Assembly: GCF_016834655.1 (NCBI RefSeq)
Contig: NZ_JAENHP010000022.1
Coordinates: forward strand, 1-64,000
Source of the DNA: Paractinoplanes ovalisporus
Lineage (GTDB): Bacteria; Actinomycetota; Actinomycetes; Mycobacteriales; Micromonosporaceae
Reading direction: 5' to 3'
DNA: 64,000 nucleotides
Made by a program: the position numbers and the translations under genes. This document shows positions 35,663-45,296 of this stretch, one piece after another (within the stretch, counting starts at the first letter, position 1; every line of letters starts with the position of its first letter). The notes below the pieces were generated by a model. It made no database searches. It had not been told where the DNA came from and saw only the letters and a list, made by a program, of their open reading frames with translations.

Positions 35663-38600
35663 ATGCCCCAGGGTCTGTCCTATGCCGACGCCGTCCGTCT
35701 TCTGGGTGGTTCCGGCCCGCTCGCCAAAGCCGTCGACAATCTGCTCGGCGGGGTGCTCTCGGTGGCGACCGCGGGCGGGAGTGATCTCGCGATCAGCCTG
35801 TTCGACGCCAAGACCGAGGTGGTCCGGCTGGGCGGTCTGGTGTCGGCCACGATCAATGATTCCGTACGGGGGTTGGGTCGCTACGACCGCAGCGAGCGCC
35901 TGCAAGCGGCGCACGTGTGCCTGGTCGTGGCCGCCTTCTTCGAAGCGCTCGACGACTGCCTCGACGCGGCCGGCATCGACCGGCCCGGGTTCAGCCGCGA
36001 GGACCAGCTGCGGGTCGTCGTCCCGGGAGCCGGAACCGGCCTGATGAGCGACCTTCTCGCCGCGCCCGTGCCGATGCCCGCGCCCGACGTCTCGTACGCC
36101 GCGCTCCTGGACCGGCTCGGGGACTGGTTCGGTGCCACCGCCGAGCGGATGATCTTCCACTTCCCGGGGCTGGCCGTCTGGGAGAACGCCGGCGACTCGG
36201 CCCGGCGCGAGCTCACGAGCCGCCTCCGCGACCGTCTGCCCGGCCTCGCCCGCGACCGGTACGACGAGACGCACCGCCGCCTCGCCGCCGACATCCCCGA
36301 GTTCGCGATCTGGGCCGACCGCCTCGAGGCCCGCGCGACCGCCCACGGCCTGGAACGTCTCGAATCCGTGCTGCGGCAGGCCACGTCGGGCCGCGACCCG
36401 GACCGCCACCGCGCCGCGCTCGCCCGCGCCTATCGGGCCGAGCTCAACCGCCCGGTCCTCGGCGGCGACGCGGGCGATCTGCTGCTCCCGGCGCTCGGAA
36501 CCGCATACCTGGACCCGGTCTTCCGCGTCCGCGCGGCCGGCCCGGGTGCCCGGCCCGCCGACGACCACTGGTGGACCGACGCCGCGACGCGCACCGACAT
36601 CGCCGCTTTCCTGGCCGCGCATCTCACCACCACCCAGGCCACCGAGGCCCCGATGCTGCTGCTCGGCCAGCCCGGCGCCGGCAAGTCGTCGCTCACCCGC
36701 ATCCTGGCCGCCCGGCTGCCCGCGAGCGACTTCTTCGTCTGCCGGGTGGTGCTGCGCGACGTGCCGGCCGAGGCCGAGATCCAGGACCAGATCGAGCTGG
36801 CCCTGCGCGCGGCGATCGGCGAGACGGTGTCGTGGGCCGCGATCGCCGGGACCGGGGGAGCGCTGCCGGTCGTGCTGCTCGACGGCTTCGACGAGCTGCT
36901 GCAGGCGACCGGGTTGCATCAGAGCGACTACCTGCAGCGGGTGGCCGCCTTCCAGCAACGGGAGGCGGCGCTCGGCCGGCCGGTGGCGGTCATGGTCACC
37001 AGCCGGGTCGCCGTCGCCGACCGGGCCCGCCTGCCCGCGGGCGCTCTCGCCGTACGGCTGGAACCGTTCGACGACGACCAGATCGAGCGCTGGCTGGCCG
37101 TCTGGAACGCGACCAACAACCTGACCCGGCCGCTGACCCGGGAGGTGCTGCGGCCGCTGCGCCACCTCGCCGAACAGCCGTTGCTGCTGCTCATGCTCGC
37201 CCTCTACGACGGCACCGGGCACGGGTTGCGGGACAGCTCGGTGCCGCTGGACGGCGGTCAGCTCTACGAGCGGCTGCTGGCGTCGTTCGCGGCCCGGGAG
37301 GTGCGGCGCGTCCACGCCGGGCAACCCGACGAGCAGATCCCGGCCCTGGTCGAGCAGGAGCTGCTGCGTCTGTCGGTGGTGGCGTTCGCGATGTTCCACC
37401 GGCTGCGCCTGTGGGTCACCGAGCGCGAACTGGACGACGACCTCGCCGGGCTCGGCCTCGGCCCGTCGCGCGCGGGCCGCACCGAGGCCTTCCGCACGCC
37501 GCTGACCGCCGGGCAGGAGATGGTCGGGCGCTTCTTCTTCATCCAGCGCGCGCGGGCCGTCCGCGACGATCAGACCCTGCAGACGTACGAGTTCCTGCAC
37601 GCCACATTCGGCGAATATCTCGTGGCCCGGCTCGTCGTGCAGGCCGTCCGCGACACGGCCGCGCGCGAGGCGGCGAGCACGCTGGCGCTGCGCCTCGGCC
37701 CGGCCAACGACGACGATCTGCTGAAGTCGCTGCTGGGGTACACGGCATTGACCGCGCGCGCCACGATCCTGTCCTTCGTCAGCGATCTGTTCGCCGGGCC
37801 CGGCCGCGACCGGTTGCGCGAGTGGCTGGTCGCGCGCACCAGCCAGGCGGTGACGCGTCCGGCGTACGGGGAAACGGCTTATCGCCCCGTCGACAAGCGC
37901 GTGGACCACTGGATGTCGACGTACTCCTTCAACCTGATGCTGCTGACCCTGGCCTGCGGCGGATCGCTGCGTGCGTCCGAGCTGTTCACGCGGGCGGCCG
38001 ACCCGGCGTACTGGATGCGCGCCTCGGCCCTGCAGTGGCGGGCGGCGATCCCCGGTGACATGTACATGGACGCGCTGGAGGTCCTGACCGTGCGTCGCGA
38101 GTGGCACGAGGGCCGCCGCGACATCGTGCTCGAGTTGGCCCTGGACTGGGCGCCGACGTTCCCCGACCCGATGGACGTCACCTGGTTCAACGACCACCCG
38201 CCGGGCACCGCGACGCCCGAGGTCCACCGGTCCGAGTTCGGCCTGCACACGCTGCTCAAGTCGATGCAGCTGAGCAATTCGCTGGGCGACAGCACGATGC
38301 TGCACGCGTTGGAACCGCTGGTGGCCCGCGTGCCCGACGCGCTGACCACCTTCGTCGGCGACGAGTCCCTGGCCCACAGCCTGGTCGAGCTGTGGCTGGC
38401 CTCCGCCCTGGACACCCCGGATTTGCTGGCCGCCCGCTATGACCGTGTGACGTCGGCGATCCTCACGCTGATCGCGCGCGGGACCAGCGCCGAAGCCGCG
38501 GTCACGCTGCTGATGCAGGCCTTGCGGGCCGACGCCGACCGCCTCCCACCGGCCCGGGTCGTGGGCATCGCCCATGTGCTCGTCGCCGTGCCGTCGACGC

Positions 38601-38881
38601 GCGGGGCCGACCTCGCCCTACGCTCCCTGCTGACCCCTCGGGTGGCCGCGACGGACTCGGCGCCCCCTCTGATGGCAATGCTCCTGACCGGTTACCTGGA
38701 AGCCTTGGACGACGCGCTGCTGGCTCAGGCCCTCCTGGTCGTCACCGATTCGCCGTCGGTCGACCCCGCGAAGATCCGCGACCTCGTACGGCAGCTGGAC
38801 GGCCTCGACCACGGGCGCCGGGCCAAGACCGTGGAAAGCCTGGACCCGGCCCTGCCCGAACGGCTCTCGATCTACCGCTGA
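35663..38881 (+). CDS. NACHT-domain STAND NTPase (1072 aa)
   Basis: Large cytoplasmic NTPase. Residues ~1-150 are helical and rich in short hydrophobics (AKAVDNLLGGVLSVATAGGS), like the helical N-terminal domains of actinobacterial NACHT proteins. Walker A LLGQPGAGKSSLTRIL is near 333, Walker B VVLLDGFDELLQATG near 410, sensor MVTSRVAVADRARLP near 445, with the NACHT tail EFLHATFGEYLVARLV near 645. The C-terminal ~400 residues are alpha-helical and probably form the sensor. Bacterial NACHT proteins include anti-phage factors. No separate effector gene is visible. Its stop overlaps the convergent ABC operon end by 10 bp. The start at 35663 has only a weak RBS. Confidence 0.85.
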   Translation: MPQGLSYADAVRLLGGSGPLAKAVDNLLGGVLSVATAGGSDLAISLFDAKTEVVRLGGLVSATINDSVRGLGRYDRSERLQAAHVCLVVAAFFEALDDCLDAAGIDRPGFSREDQLRVVVPGAGTGLMSDLLAAPVPMPAPDVSYAALLDRLGDWFGATAERMIFHFPGLAVWENAGDSARRELTSRLRDRLPGLARDRYDETHRRLAADIPEFAIWADRLEARATAHGLERLESVLRQATSGRDPDRHRAALARAYRAELNRPVLGGDAGDLLLPALGTAYLDPVFRVRAAGPGARPADDHWWTDAATRTDIAAFLAAHLTTTQATEAPMLLLGQPGAGKSSLTRILAARLPASDFFVCRVVLRDVPAEAEIQDQIELALRAAIGETVSWAAIAGTGGALPVVLLDGFDELLQATGLHQSDYLQRVAAFQQREAALGRPVAVMVTSRVAVADRARLPAGALAVRLEPFDDDQIERWLAVWNATNNLTRPLTREVLRPLRHLAEQPLLLLMLALYDGTGHGLRDSSVPLDGGQLYERLLASFAAREVRRVHAGQPDEQIPALVEQELLRLSVVAFAMFHRLRLWVTERELDDDLAGLGLGPSRAGRTEAFRTPLTAGQEMVGRFFFIQRARAVRDDQTLQTYEFLHATFGEYLVARLVVQAVRDTAAREAASTLALRLGPANDDDLLKSLLGYTALTARATILSFVSDLFAGPGRDRLREWLVARTSQAVTRPAYGETAYRPVDKRVDHWMSTYSFNLMLLTLACGGSLRASELFTRAADPAYWMRASALQWRAAIPGDMYMDALEVLTVRREWHEGRRDIVLELALDWAPTFPDPMDVTWFNDHPPGTATPEVHRSEFGLHTLLKSMQLSNSLGDSTMLHALEPLVARVPDALTTFVGDESLAHSLVELWLASALDTPDLLAARYDRVTSAILTLIARGTSAEAAVTLLMQALRADADRLPPARVVGIAHVLVAVPSTRGADLALRSLLTPRVAATDSAPPLMAMLLTGYLEALDDALLAQALLVVTDSPSVDPAKIRDLVRQLDGLDHGRRAKTVESLDPALPERLSIYR

Positions 38882-40578
38882 CCGGCCCGCCACGCCTCCC
38901 ACAGCTCGGCGTAGGTGCCGCCGGACCCCACGAGCTCGTGGTGCGTGCCGGTCTCCACGATCCGGCCGCGGTCCAGGACGACGATGCGGTCGCACTCGGC
39001 GGCCTGGGACAGGCGATGCGCGATGATCAGCCCGGTGCGTCCGGCCAGGGCGGCCCCGGCGGCGTGATCGAGCGGTCCCGCCTGCGTGGATCCGGCCTCG
39101 GCGGTGGCTTCGTCGAGGATGGCGAGCTCGGGGTCGGCGAGCAGCAGCCGGGTGAGGGCGATCTGTTGCGCCTGCGCGTCGGTGAGCGGATGCCCACCGG
39201 CGCCCACCGCCGTGTCGACACCGTCCGGCAACTGGTCGAGGAGATCGGCGGCGCCGGTGGCATCGAGCGCGGCGCGGATGTCGCGGTCGGTGGCGTCCGG
39301 GGCGGCCAGGGTCAGGTTCTCGCGCAGGGTTCCGGCGAACACGTGCACCTCCTGAGTGATCACCGCCGCGCGGCCGGGCCGGGCCACGGTTCCGGCCTCG
39401 GGCCGGTGGATCCCGGCGACCACCGCGGCGAGGGTGCTCTTGCCGGCTCCCGAGACGCCGACCACGGCGACACGTTGACCGGGCGCGATGTCGAGGCTGA
39501 CCCCGTCGAGCGCGGGCGGGCCGTCGCCGTAACGGAAAACGACCTCGCGGAGCCGTACGGCGGTGGTCGCGGGCCCGCTCCCGTTCCGCTCGGCGGGGAC
39601 GGTGACGACGCCGATCATGCGGTTGAGCGAGGCGAGGGCGGACTGGAGGGTGTCGATCACGAACAGCAGTTCGTTGACCGGCCCCAGCAGGCGCAGCACG
39701 AGCAGCATGGCGGTGGTGGCGCCGCCGACGGTCGAGTCGCCGCGGCCGACGAGGACGAAGCCGACGACCAGGACGGCGGCCAGGCTCAGGCATTCGCCGA
39801 GGTTGAGGCGGGCGCTGAGCATGCTCTGCACGATCCGGGCGCGCACCGACTGCACCGCGACCTCCCACGAGGTGGTCATCACCGCGCGGTGTCGTGGCCC
39901 GGCGAGCCCGAAGCCGAGCACGGTGGCGTAGCCGCGCTGGGATTCGAGGATCTGCTGGGCGCGGGCGCTCATTGCCGTCCGTTCGGCGCGGTACACCCGT
40001 GGCCCGGTGCGCAGATACCAGCGCATGGCGAGCACGTAGACCGGCAGCACGACGGCCAAGGCAGCGGCGTAGGGCCATTCCAGCGCCGCGAGCCCGCCCA
40101 GCGACACCACGATGGTGAAGGCGGTGACGGTGAGCGCCGGGATCACCGCCGGGGCGGCGTCGGCCACGGCGGTGACGTCGTCGCTGGACCGGGAGATCAG
40201 GTCGCCGGTGCCGGCGCGCTCGACGACGTGCTGCGGGAGCGTCATGGCCCGGCCCACGAGTCGTTCGCGCAGCGTGGCCAGGATGGTGTGGTAGGTCCGG
40301 GTGGCCAGCACGATCGTCACCGCGGTGCCGGCCGCGCCGAGGACCGCCGCGACCACCATGACGGCGGTGACGGTCAGCACGGTGCCGAGGCCGGCGGTTT
40401 CCGTCCGCACGCGGTCGACGAGATAGCCGATCGCGACCGGTGGGATCAGGTCGACGCCGGTGCTGACGATCCCGAGCACGCCGGTCGCGGCGAGCCGGAG
40501 CCGGTGTCCGTGACTGAGCCGCCAGACCTCCCGGGCCGTCTGCCGGCCGTCCGCGACCGGCAGCACGTGCCCGCTCAC
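38872..40578 (-). CDS. Exporter-fold ABC half-transporter with variant C-loop (possible siderophore importer subunit)
   Basis: A 568-residue half-transporter, last gene of the iron operon. The six-helix domain lies at ~20-300; the ATPase domain has intact Walker A (VGVSGAGKSTLAAV), Q-loop (ITQEVHVF), Walker B (LAILDEATAEAGS, D-loop altered) and switch His (LIIAHRLSQ). The C-loop reads LTDAQAQQIALTR instead of LSGGQ. The GTG at 40578 overlaps the partner stop. Together with the partner it gives one good and one dead ATP site. Because it sits in an operon with SIP and FecCD uptake genes, it may import siderophore like IrtAB or YbtPQ, although the fold alone would suggest export. Confidence 0.85.
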   Translation of the reverse strand: MSGHVLPVADGRQTAREVWRLSHGHRLRLAATGVLGIVSTGVDLIPPVAIGYLVDRVRTETAGLGTVLTVTAVMVVAAVLGAAGTAVTIVLATRTYHTILATLRERLVGRAMTLPQHVVERAGTGDLISRSSDDVTAVADAAPAVIPALTVTAFTIVVSLGGLAALEWPYAAALAVVLPVYVLAMRWYLRTGPRVYRAERTAMSARAQQILESQRGYATVLGFGLAGPRHRAVMTTSWEVAVQSVRARIVQSMLSARLNLGECLSLAAVLVVGFVLVGRGDSTVGGATTAMLLVLRLLGPVNELLFVIDTLQSALASLNRMIGVVTVPAERNGSGPATTAVRLREVVFRYGDGPPALDGVSLDIAPGQRVAVVGVSGAGKSTLAAVVAGIHRPEAGTVARPGRAAVITQEVHVFAGTLRENLTLAAPDATDRDIRAALDATGAADLLDQLPDGVDTAVGAGGHPLTDAQAQQIALTRLLLADPELAILDEATAEAGSTQAGPLDHAAGAALAGRTGLIIAHRLSQAAECDRIVVLDRGRIVETGTHHELVGSGGTYAELWEAWRAGQR

Positions 40579-42389
40579 GGCGCCGCTTCCCCGAGCAGGT
40601 CGACAACCCGGTCGCAGCAGCCGAGCAACGCCGGGGACGAGGCGATCAGCAGCGTCGAGCGGCCCGCCCGGACTCCGCGCAGCCGACCGGCGATGGCGTG
40701 CTCGGTCACCGAGTCGACCGCGGTGGTCGGGTCGTGCAGCACGAGCACGGGCGCGTCGCTCGCCAGCGCACGGGCGAGCGCGACCCGTTGGCGCTGGCCG
40801 CCGGAGAGGCGGTTGCCGCCCTCGCCGACCGGAACGCCGAGATCGGTGGCGAAGTCGTCGCACGCGGCCGCTCGTACGGCGGTGTCCGTCAGTTCGGGGT
40901 TTCCGGCCACGTTGTCGCGGATCGTGCCGATGAACAGCATGGCCCGGTGCGGCGCGACGGTGACCCGGGAGCGGTACGTGGCCGGCGACAGCTCCCGCAC
41001 CGGCACTCCGTCGAGCCGTACGTGGACGTCGTCGCCGGCCCACGGGTCCAGCAACGCGCCGGCGATGCGAGCGGCGGTGCGATCGTCGGCCCGGACTCCG
41101 ACGAGCTCGCCCGGCCCCACCGTGACCGGCGGCTCGGACACCTCCAGCACGGGCGGCCGCGTGACCTCGTACGGAAGCGTCTTGCCAGGCTCAGGCGTGG
41201 AGGTGTCGTTGTCCCGCGTGACCTCGTACGGAAGCGTCTTGCCAGGCTCAGGCGTGGAGGTGTCGTTGTCCCGCGTGACCTCGTACGGAAGCGTCTTGTC
41301 AGGTGCAGGCGTGGAGGAGTCGTTGTCCCGCAGGACGTCGAGGATGCGCGCGGACGAGGCGCGGGCCCCGGCGAGGTTGGGGATGGACAGGTTCGCGATC
41401 GACTCGATCTGCGGCAGGAGGGCCTGGGTGAGTCCGACGGCGGCGATCAGCCGGCCGATGCTCAGCTGCCCGTCCACGGCGAACCAGCCCGCCAGTCCCA
41501 TCACCGCGGCCACGAACAGGCCGGTGACCGCCCCCGAGCCCACCAGGAACCGCCCCAGCAGCCCCGCGTTGCGTCTGGCGCCGACAAGAGTCTCCTGGCT
41601 CGCCTGCCGGTAGCGCCGGGTCGCCTCGGCCTCGGCCCGCACACCGATCCCCTTGACGACGCGGTAGCCGGTGACGAGGTCGGTGGCCCGCCCGACGGTG
41701 GCGGCCAGCAGCTCCTGGAACTCGCGGGTGTCCCGGGAGAGCCGCTCGCTGAGCAGGCCCATCAACCAGACCGCGACCGGCGCCCCGACCAGCACCACGA
41801 GCCCGAGCAGCCAGTGCGTGGCCAGCAGCGACACCGCGATGAACCCGATGGCGACGACCCTCGAGACCGGCATGATCCCCAGGATCACCGCGTTGGCCAG
41901 GCGGGCGACGTCGCTCGTCATCACCGACACGACCCGGCCGTCCGGCGCCCGGCCGGTCCCGTCGTCCGGATGCAGCACACCGGACGACAGGGTGCCGCGG
42001 AGCCGGTGTTGCAGCAGCTGCACCGCATAGGCGGTCAGCCGCAGCGCGAGCCTCGCCGCGGTGGTCAACGCGACGTAGAGGGCGACCAGCACACCGAGCC
42101 ACAGCACCAGCTGTCCGGCGTCCCCGGTCGCCAGCGCCCGGTCGATCGCGAGCCCCATCACCACCGGGACGGCGGCCTCGCCCACCTGCCACACGGTCGC
42201 GAACAGCATCGCGGGGACACTGACCCGCGGCACCGAGGAGATCACCCGCAGCAGGAACCGGCCCGGTGTGAGCCCCGCCCCGGCCGCGAACGGCCGGATC
42301 CCCGCTGGTTCGGCCGGGGCGTGCAGGATCACGGGTAACCAGCGGGTCAGCGGGCCGCGCCCCAGGCCCACCGGGTCGGTCCGCGTCAC
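40575..42389 (-). CDS. Exporter-fold ABC half-transporter with degenerate ATP site and repeat linker
   Basis: A 604-residue half-transporter from the GTG at 42389, overlapping the ATPase-gene stop (GTGA). The membrane domain spans ~40-330. A linker of three 19-residue repeats (TLPYEVTRDNDTSTPEPGK) follows at ~353-409. The ATPase domain lacks Walker A (VGVRADDRTAARIAGAL), keeps a perfect C-loop LSGGQRQRVALARAL, and has an altered Walker B (VLVLHDPTTAVDS: Asp to His, Glu to Asp). It complements the partner at 38872, whose C-loop is variant. The likely complex is a heterodimer moving an iron-siderophore or related ligand. Confidence 0.85.
   Translation of the reverse strand: MTRTDPVGLGRGPLTRWLPVILHAPAEPAGIRPFAAGAGLTPGRFLLRVISSVPRVSVPAMLFATVWQVGEAAVPVVMGLAIDRALATGDAGQLVLWLGVLVALYVALTTAARLALRLTAYAVQLLQHRLRGTLSSGVLHPDDGTGRAPDGRVVSVMTSDVARLANAVILGIMPVSRVVAIGFIAVSLLATHWLLGLVVLVGAPVAVWLMGLLSERLSRDTREFQELLAATVGRATDLVTGYRVVKGIGVRAEAEATRRYRQASQETLVGARRNAGLLGRFLVGSGAVTGLFVAAVMGLAGWFAVDGQLSIGRLIAAVGLTQALLPQIESIANLSIPNLAGARASSARILDVLRDNDSSTPAPDKTLPYEVTRDNDTSTPEPGKTLPYEVTRDNDTSTPEPGKTLPYEVTRPPVLEVSEPPVTVGPGELVGVRADDRTAARIAGALLDPWAGDDVHVRLDGVPVRELSPATYRSRVTVAPHRAMLFIGTIRDNVAGNPELTDTAVRAAACDDFATDLGVPVGEGGNRLSGGQRQRVALARALASDAPVLVLHDPTTAVDSVTEHAIAGRLRGVRAGRSTLLIASSPALLGCCDRVVDLLGEAAP
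41161..41331. repeat. Three in-frame 57-bp tandem repeats inside the ABC gene
   Basis: Copies at 41161-41217, 41218-41274 and 41275-41331. The first two are identical base for base; the third differs at a few positions. Each encodes 19 residues, so copy-number change keeps the frame. The repeat begins GTGACCTCGTACGGAAGCG on the plus strand. It fills the linker between membrane and ATPase domains. Confidence 0.95.
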
Positions 42390-43213
42390 GACCGGCCCCG
42401 GTCCCGGCCCAGGGGTACGACATGCGGTGTGCCGACGACGGGATCGGGCATGACCAGGCACCGCAGGCCGAAGACGTCCTCGACCAGTTCGGCCGTCACG
42501 ATCTGCGAGGGCGCGCCTTCGGCGACCACCGCGCCGTCCTTCATCGCGATCAGATACGTGCCGAAGCGCGCGGCGTGGTTGAGATCGTGCAGGACGGCGA
42601 CCATCGTGTGCCCGGTGCCGTTCAGGTCGGTGAACAACTCCAGCAGCTCGATCTGATGCGTGATGTCGAGAAAGGTCGTCGGCTCGTCCAGCAGCAGGAT
42701 GTCGGTGTGCTGGGCCAGTGCCATCGCCACCCACACCCGCTGCCGTTGCCCGCCCGAGAGCTCGTCGACCAGCCGCCCCGACAGGTCGGTGACCGCCGCG
42801 GCGTCCATCGCCCGCCGTACGGCCTGCTCGTCGTCCTCGGTCCACTGCCGGATGAACCCCTGGTACGGATATCGGCCCCGCGCCACCAGATCGGCGACGG
42901 TGATGCCGTCGGGGGCGATCGCGGTCTGCGGCAACAGCCCGACCCGCCGGGCCACCTCCTTCGTCTTGTACGACTGGATGTCCGCGCCGTCCAGGATCAC
43001 CTGGCCTGTGCTCGGCTCGATCAGCCGTGACAGCCCGCGCAGCAGCGTCGACTTGCCGCACGCGTTCGGGCCGACGATCACGGTGAACGACTTGTCGGGG
43101 ATCGACACCGACAGGCTCTCGCTGATGACGCGCTTGTCGTAGCCGATCGTCGCCGAGTCGATGTGGAGCCGGGCGGCGCCGCTTTCCTGGACGGGGAGGG
43201 CAGACACGTTCAC
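42386..43213 (-). CDS. Iron-siderophore ABC transporter ATP-binding protein (FepC-like)
   Basis: A 275-residue ATPase with Walker A VGPNACGKSTLLRGLSRL, C-loop LSGGQRQRVWVAMALAQ, Walker B ILLLDEPTTFLDI and switch His VLHDLNHAARF. VADLVARGRYPYQGFIRQW is the FepC/FecE-type signature. The GTG at 43213 overlaps the permease stop by GTGA. It powers the two FecCD permeases encoded directly upstream. Confidence 0.93.
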   Translation of the reverse strand: MNVSALPVQESGAARLHIDSATIGYDKRVISESLSVSIPDKSFTVIVGPNACGKSTLLRGLSRLIEPSTGQVILDGADIQSYKTKEVARRVGLLPQTAIAPDGITVADLVARGRYPYQGFIRQWTEDDEQAVRRAMDAAAVTDLSGRLVDELSGGQRQRVWVAMALAQHTDILLLDEPTTFLDITHQIELLELFTDLNGTGHTMVAVLHDLNHAARFGTYLIAMKDGAVVAEGAPSQIVTAELVEDVFGLRCLVMPDPVVGTPHVVPLGRDRGRS

Positions 43214-44256
43214 AGACGTCTCCTGGCTTCGGTGAACAGCAGCCGGCCCAGGTAGCCGCCGCCGAGTATGACGGTGATGATCCCGACCGGCAGCGGGGTC
43301 GGGGCGATGTGCTGTGCGATGTAGTCGGCCGCCAGGCACAACAGCGCGCCGACCAGGGCGGCGGGCACGAGGGTGATTCCGGCGGTGCGGGCGAGCCGCC
43401 GGGCGATCTGCGGCGCGACCAGGGAGATGAAGGCGATCGGCCCGGACGCGGCGGTGACGGTCGCGGTCAGCGCCACGCCCACCACGACCAGGCCCAGGCG
43501 GGCAGGGGAGACCCGCACCCCCTGCGAGGCGGCCGTGTCGTCGCCCAGCTCCATCTGCCGCATCGACCGGCTCAGCACCGCGGTCGACAGCAGGAGAACC
43601 ACGATGCAGATGCCGCCGATGACCACCTGATTCCACGACACGCCGTTGAGCGACCCGGCCCCCCAGGCGGCCGCGGCCATCGCCTGCTCCCGTTCGGCCT
43701 CGAGGATCAACCAGGTGTTCAGCGACCCGAGCGTGGCCGAGACGCCGATGCCGACCACGATCAGCCGGAACCCCTGCACCCCGCGCCGGTAGGCGAGCAC
43801 GTACACGGTGAGGGCGGTGGCCATGCCGCCGGCCAGGGCCCCGCCGACCAGCTGCCAGTAGGCGCCGTTGACGACCAGGATCACGAGCAGCGCTCCGGTG
43901 TAGGAGCCCTGGGAGAACCCGATGACGCCGGGGTCGGCCAGCGGGTTGCGCAGCATCGACTGGAAGACCGCACCCGACACCCCGAGCGCGGCGCCGAACA
44001 CGAGCGCCGCCACCACCCGGGGCAGCCGCCACTCGACCACGATGTCGTGGACGAGCCCGGTCTCGCCGCCGGTCAGCGCGGAGACCACCTGCCCGGGACC
44101 GAGCTGGTAGGAGCCGGTCATCAGCGCGAGCACGGCCAGGCCCACGACCGCCAGGGCGAGCACCGCGCAGACGACGACCGGGCGCCAGTCGAGCCGTACG
44201 GCGATCCGCCCGCGCCGCAGCACCAGCACGCGCCGCCCGAAGTTCACCGTGCTCAC
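43210..44256 (-). CDS. FecCD-family iron-siderophore permease (second subunit)
   Basis: A 348-residue permease with about nine helices. LPRVVAALVFGAALGVSGAV, RNPLADPGVIGFSQGSYTGA and the terminal THP/LPVGIITVILGGGYLGRLLF are FepG/FhuG-like. The GTG at 44256 overlaps the preceding permease stop. It pairs with the next-upstream permease as a heterodimeric channel across the cytoplasmic membrane. Confidence 0.92.
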   Translation of the reverse strand: MSTVNFGRRVLVLRRGRIAVRLDWRPVVVCAVLALAVVGLAVLALMTGSYQLGPGQVVSALTGGETGLVHDIVVEWRLPRVVAALVFGAALGVSGAVFQSMLRNPLADPGVIGFSQGSYTGALLVILVVNGAYWQLVGGALAGGMATALTVYVLAYRRGVQGFRLIVVGIGVSATLGSLNTWLILEAEREQAMAAAAWGAGSLNGVSWNQVVIGGICIVVLLLSTAVLSRSMRQMELGDDTAASQGVRVSPARLGLVVVGVALTATVTAASGPIAFISLVAPQIARRLARTAGITLVPAALVGALLCLAADYIAQHIAPTPLPVGIITVILGGGYLGRLLFTEARRRL

Positions 44257-45296
44257 AGTCCGCTCGCCTTCTTCCGCCGCACCAGCGCGATGAGAACCGG
44301 AGCGCCGACGAACGCGGTGACGACGCCGACCGGGATCTCTCGCGGGTGCATGACGAAGCGCCCGAGGATGTCGGAGGCCAGCAGCAGGATCGGGGCCAGC
44401 AGGACGCTGTAGGCGAAGATCCACCGTTGGTGCGGGCCGGCGATCCAGCGGGCCACGTGCGGCACCATGAGCCCGACGAAGCTGATGGGTCCGGCGATCG
44501 CCGTGGCGCCGCCGGCGAGCAGGGTGAGCGCGATGATCGCGAGGACACGGGTGTGGGCCAGCCGGACGCCCTGGGCCGCGGCGAGCTCGTCGCCGAGGGC
44601 CATGGCGTTGAGCGGTCCCGACACCGCGAGGGCGAGAACGAGTGCCACCACGAGGAACGGCAGGATCGGCCACACCAGGTCGAGCGGGCGGCCCACGATC
44701 GAACCGGCGTTCCAGGACCGCATCGCGTCGAAGGCGTCCGGGTTGGTCAGCTGAAGTGCCTCCCGGGCGCCCCCGAGCACCGCGCCGACGCAGACCCCGG
44801 CGAGCACCATGGCCACCGGCGACCGGCCGTGCCGGGTCGACCCGAGGGCGAGCGCCATGAGGGTGACGATCAGCGCCCCCGCGAAGGCGAACCACATGTA
44901 ACCCCGGATGTCGCGGACACCGAGCACACCTACGGCGACCGTCACCGCGAAGGACGCACCGGCATGGACGCCGAGAATTCCCGGATCGGCCAGGGGATTG
45001 CGGGTGAGCGCCTGGATCAGCGCGCCCGACAGGCCGAGCGCGACGCCGACGACCAGACCCACGACCGTGCGCGGCAGCCGGTAGTCGCGGATCGCGAACT
45101 GGTCGATGTCGGCCGACGGATGGAACAGGGCGTCCCACACCACCGACGGCCGGATCGCGGTCGATCCGATCATGACGCTCAGCACCAGCAAGGCCAGAAG
45201 AACCAGCAGCGCGGCCACCAGGCCGAGCAGACGACGACGCGGTCCGGGCACCGCGATGGTTCCCGGACCGCGTCGTCGCAGGGCGAGGACTGTCAC
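44253..45296 (-). CDS. FecCD-family iron-siderophore permease (first subunit)
   Basis: A 347-residue permease. YRLPRTVVGLVVGVALGLSG, LTRNPLADPGILGVHAGASF and GLMVPHVARWIAG identify it as FepD/FhuB-like. The ending PVGVVTAFVGAPVLIALVRR is typical. The GTG at 45296 overlaps the binding-protein stop. It works with the 43.2-kb permease. Confidence 0.92.
   Translation of the reverse strand: MTVLALRRRGPGTIAVPGPRRRLLGLVAALLVLLALLVLSVMIGSTAIRPSVVWDALFHPSADIDQFAIRDYRLPRTVVGLVVGVALGLSGALIQALTRNPLADPGILGVHAGASFAVTVAVGVLGVRDIRGYMWFAFAGALIVTLMALALGSTRHGRSPVAMVLAGVCVGAVLGGAREALQLTNPDAFDAMRSWNAGSIVGRPLDLVWPILPFLVVALVLALAVSGPLNAMALGDELAAAQGVRLAHTRVLAIIALTLLAGGATAIAGPISFVGLMVPHVARWIAGPHQRWIFAYSVLLAPILLLASDILGRFVMHPREIPVGVVTAFVGAPVLIALVRRKKASGL

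Noticed and set aside
35603-38575. A 990-codon open frame on the minus strand
   Set aside because: It is antisense to the NACHT gene. It is rich in Arg, Gly, His and Gln with no domain, as expected for a shadow frame in ~70% GC DNA.
41161-41331. CRISPR-like array
   Set aside because: The 57-bp units are directly adjacent with no spacers and are read in frame inside an ABC transporter gene.
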